From NCBI GenBank assembly GCA_945870085.1, contig CAMBQX010000079.1, positions 1 to 7,998 on the forward strand: 7,998 nt of DNA. Reading direction: 5' to 3'. Shown here piece by piece: positions 7,601 through 7,998 of this stretch. A model generated the notes under the pieces. It was not told the DNA's origin and searched no databases. It saw nothing but the letters and a program-made list of their open reading frames with translations. A program made the position numbers and the translations under genes. Each line of letters starts with the position of its first letter. Position 1 is the first letter of the stretch. This stretch comes from Bifidobacterium breve (lineage in GTDB: Bacteria; Actinomycetota; Actinomycetes; S36-B12).

Positions 7601-7752
7601 GCACCTGGCAGGGTCAAGTTGTTATTGGTGACCGCACCTACTTGACCGACCACGAGGGTGATGCCAACCGCGGCGACTATCCAAAGCCCAACTACTAACC
7701 AGCGCAGACGCACGCAGGCGGCTCCGAGACCATGTAACAGTTTGCCGAGCAC
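4678..7752 (-). CDS. MMPL/RND-family membrane transporter with long coiled-coil insert
   Basis: This is a 1024-residue transporter of the MmpL group, proton-driven RND proteins that move lipids or hydrophobic compounds out of the inner membrane. Twelve membrane segments are visible: one at about 17-38, five at about 184-336, one at about 370-394, and five at about 808-978. Extracytoplasmic loops lie at 39-183 and 395-807. The proton-relay Asp-Tyr pairs of the family are present as GVGIDY (Asp249, Tyr250) and GLSMDY (Asp893, Tyr894). The second loop holds two heptad arms (453-557 and 582-707) split by a Pro-containing hinge. The polar C-terminal tail (about 979-1024) is probably cytoplasmic. 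GTG 7752 is the start: GGAGG lies four bases upstream, and an in-frame TAG further up precedes any other start. The substrate is unknown. The nearby glycosyltransferase and SGNH hydrolase make an envelope lipid a reasonable guess. Confidence 0.93.
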   Translation of the reverse strand: MLGKLLHGLGAACVRLRWLVVGLWIVAAVGITLVVGQVGAVTNNNLTLPGADSQVAYDVLEQYFPPQQNGSSQVVFHTTTGRLDDGGAQQQAVTDTYNALLDVPHVASVTDPFANAASGLVSADGTYAFIPVLLDIDSGQLDEASAQIVFDAATKPANAIGMEVAVGGPVGAALSKQSTESSEVIGLLTAMLIMAFTFGSLVAMGLPILTAVFGLAIGVATIGLIGHLIDIPTIGPTLATMIGLGVGIDYALFLVTKHRSQVRQQQMAIKDSIAEAVATSGGAIVFAGGTVIVALLALAVAQIPFVTSLGYACAVAVFTAVLASLTLLPAMLAILGRGVDRLALPAFMQPRPKEPDATFWARWAAMVVRHPAISCAVALVIMVPLIIPLFTLTLGQSDTGVSSTSTTQREAFDLISVGFGPGYNGALVVSVLMDPPAQPSSQYTADYDQATSMQTDLESTQQTLTDQADSLTAQQDDLQSQEDDLNAQAATLEQEQADLQTQVDALNVQKAALEKQQADLQTQGAALSKQADDLQKQADSLTKQAAALQKQADSLTAQQQAAQQQAAAQAQSGADPATASANLAALQQTQASLTAQANDLAKQEADLEAQEDELNKEKADLEAQQADLQKQADALTKQGNELQAQADDLAAQGADLQAQADSLQAQGDDLQAQGDQLQAQADDLTAQQTAAEQEQQDALALQDDLTAQVTTAGGDSRATDPRIVKLQDALATPSGVQRVIPPMVNDAGTAVVISVIATTRPADPATAQLVDQLRSEVIPPALSPGMQADVGGNTANNVDLATVITEKLPLVILTVIALSFLLLLIAFRSLLIPVQAAITNLLSAAAAFGVVTAVFQWGWGLDLIGLSSPYGTVPIASFVPLMMFAALFGLSMDYEVFFISHVQGLHGKGMSHKDAVRSGLASSAKIISAAALIMIAVFGSFILIDDPIIKQFGVGLSVAVALAALLVLLLAPAMLTLFGERTWQLPKFLDKILPDLDLEGNKRSSNVLVPAGASTKDTPGSPPE
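5632..6396 (-). repeat. 33 heptads (21-base units) encoding a coiled-coil hairpin in the MMPL loop
   Basis: The consensus is Q-(A/Q/G/E)-(A/D)-x-L-x-x. Arm 1 covers residues 453-557 (6082-6396): 15 heptads in unbroken register with Leu at the fifth position in all 15. Arm 2 covers residues 582-707 (5632-6009): 18 heptads, Leu in 16. The 24-residue spacer 558-581 (6010-6081) is Gln/Ala-rich and then contains Gly573 and Pro576, so it is a natural turn. The DNA copies vary in codon choice, so this is not a fresh expansion. Confidence 0.9.
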
Positions 7753-7756
7753 GAAG

Positions 7757-7761
7757 CCTCC
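7757..7761 (-). promoter_or_regulatory. Ribosome binding site fixing the GTG start of the MMPL gene
   Basis: GGAGG on the minus strand is separated by four bases from the GTG at 7752. No ATG is available nearby in frame, so this site decides the start. No convincing promoter could be picked out in the 107-base divergent gap upstream. Confidence 0.75.
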
Positions 7762-7847
7762 GATGGGTGCGGTTGAGGTTGACTAGATGAACGCTGGGGA
7801 CAGATTACTGGAGCCTTTGAAATTGCGCTGTTAATGGGGCAAAGGCC

Positions 7848-7852
7848 TAAGG
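7848..7852 (+). promoter_or_regulatory. Ribosome binding site of the right-edge HAD gene
   Basis: TAAGG lies seven bases before the ATG at 7860, a normal spacing. It supports that start for the partial gene at the right edge. Confidence 0.5.
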
Positions 7853-7859
7853 TATTGAT

Positions 7860-7998
7860 ATGCGATTGACCGACTTTGAAGCCCTGAGTTTTGATTGTTA
7901 TGGCACCTTGATCGACTGGGAGGCCGGGATCAGCGCAGTACTTGATCCTTGGGCACGGCGAAGTGGCTTGGAGCTGTCATCAGAGCAACTCTTGCTCG
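7860..7998 (+). CDS. Haloacid dehalogenase type II-like HAD protein (N-terminus only)
   Basis: Only 46 complete codons are present before the right edge. They contain HAD motif I in the form FDCYGTLIDWE: Asp12 is the nucleophile, and the residue two positions on is Tyr14 rather than the Asp found in HAD phosphatases. A D-x-Y motif I is characteristic of L-2-haloacid dehalogenases and their close relatives, so this is probably a member of that type II group. Many such proteins have not been shown to act on haloacids, and the rest of the active site is outside the window. It is divergent from the MMPL gene with a 107-base gap. Confidence 0.8.
   Translation, partial: MRLTDFEALSFDCYGTLIDWEAGISAVLDPWARRSGLELSSEQLLL

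Overview
The window looks like chromosomal DNA from an actinobacterium of moderate GC content (roughly mid-50s per cent by eye, not computed). The evidence is an MmpL/RND transporter of actinobacterial type, an MgtA/PimB-like GT4 glycosyltransferase paired with an SGNH hydrolase, a HAD-IB hydrolase, and GTG initiation. The species cannot be named from the sequence. The moderate GC would fit freshwater or marine actinobacteria better than Streptomyces or Mycobacterium, but that is inference.

Layout, left to right. (1) Positions 1-1692, minus strand: one continuous reading frame that enters the window from its left edge. It encodes at least 564 residues of a hydrophilic, cysteine-free, repeat-rich protein that I cannot assign to a family. 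(2) Positions 1693-1805: a short divergent control region with extended -10-like elements facing both ways. (3) Positions 1806-1881: a complete tRNA-Asn(GUU) gene with encoded CCA. (4) Positions 1817-3750, minus strand: a two-gene unit of glycosyltransferase then SGNH hydrolase, joined by a TGATG stop/start overlap. The last 20 codons of the SGNH gene are antisense to the tRNA. (5) Positions 3882-4613, plus strand: a HAD-IB hydrolase, divergent from the glycosyltransferase. (6) Positions 4678-7752, minus strand: a 1024-residue MMPL transporter carrying 33 heptads of coiled coil in its second extracytoplasmic loop. (7) Positions 7860 to the right edge, plus strand: the start of a haloacid-dehalogenase-type HAD protein.

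How the genes fit together: the glycosyltransferase, SGNH hydrolase and MMPL transporter are all of kinds used to make, trim or move envelope glycolipids, and the HAD-IB protein is a likely phosphatase. A cell-envelope theme is plausible but is inferred from family membership and position only. The two most unusual features are the repeat protein at the left, whose repeat period shortens from about 60 to 26 residues, and the very regular heptad arms of the transporter. No mobile element, CRISPR array or origin was seen, and no stretch above 300 bases lacks a gene.
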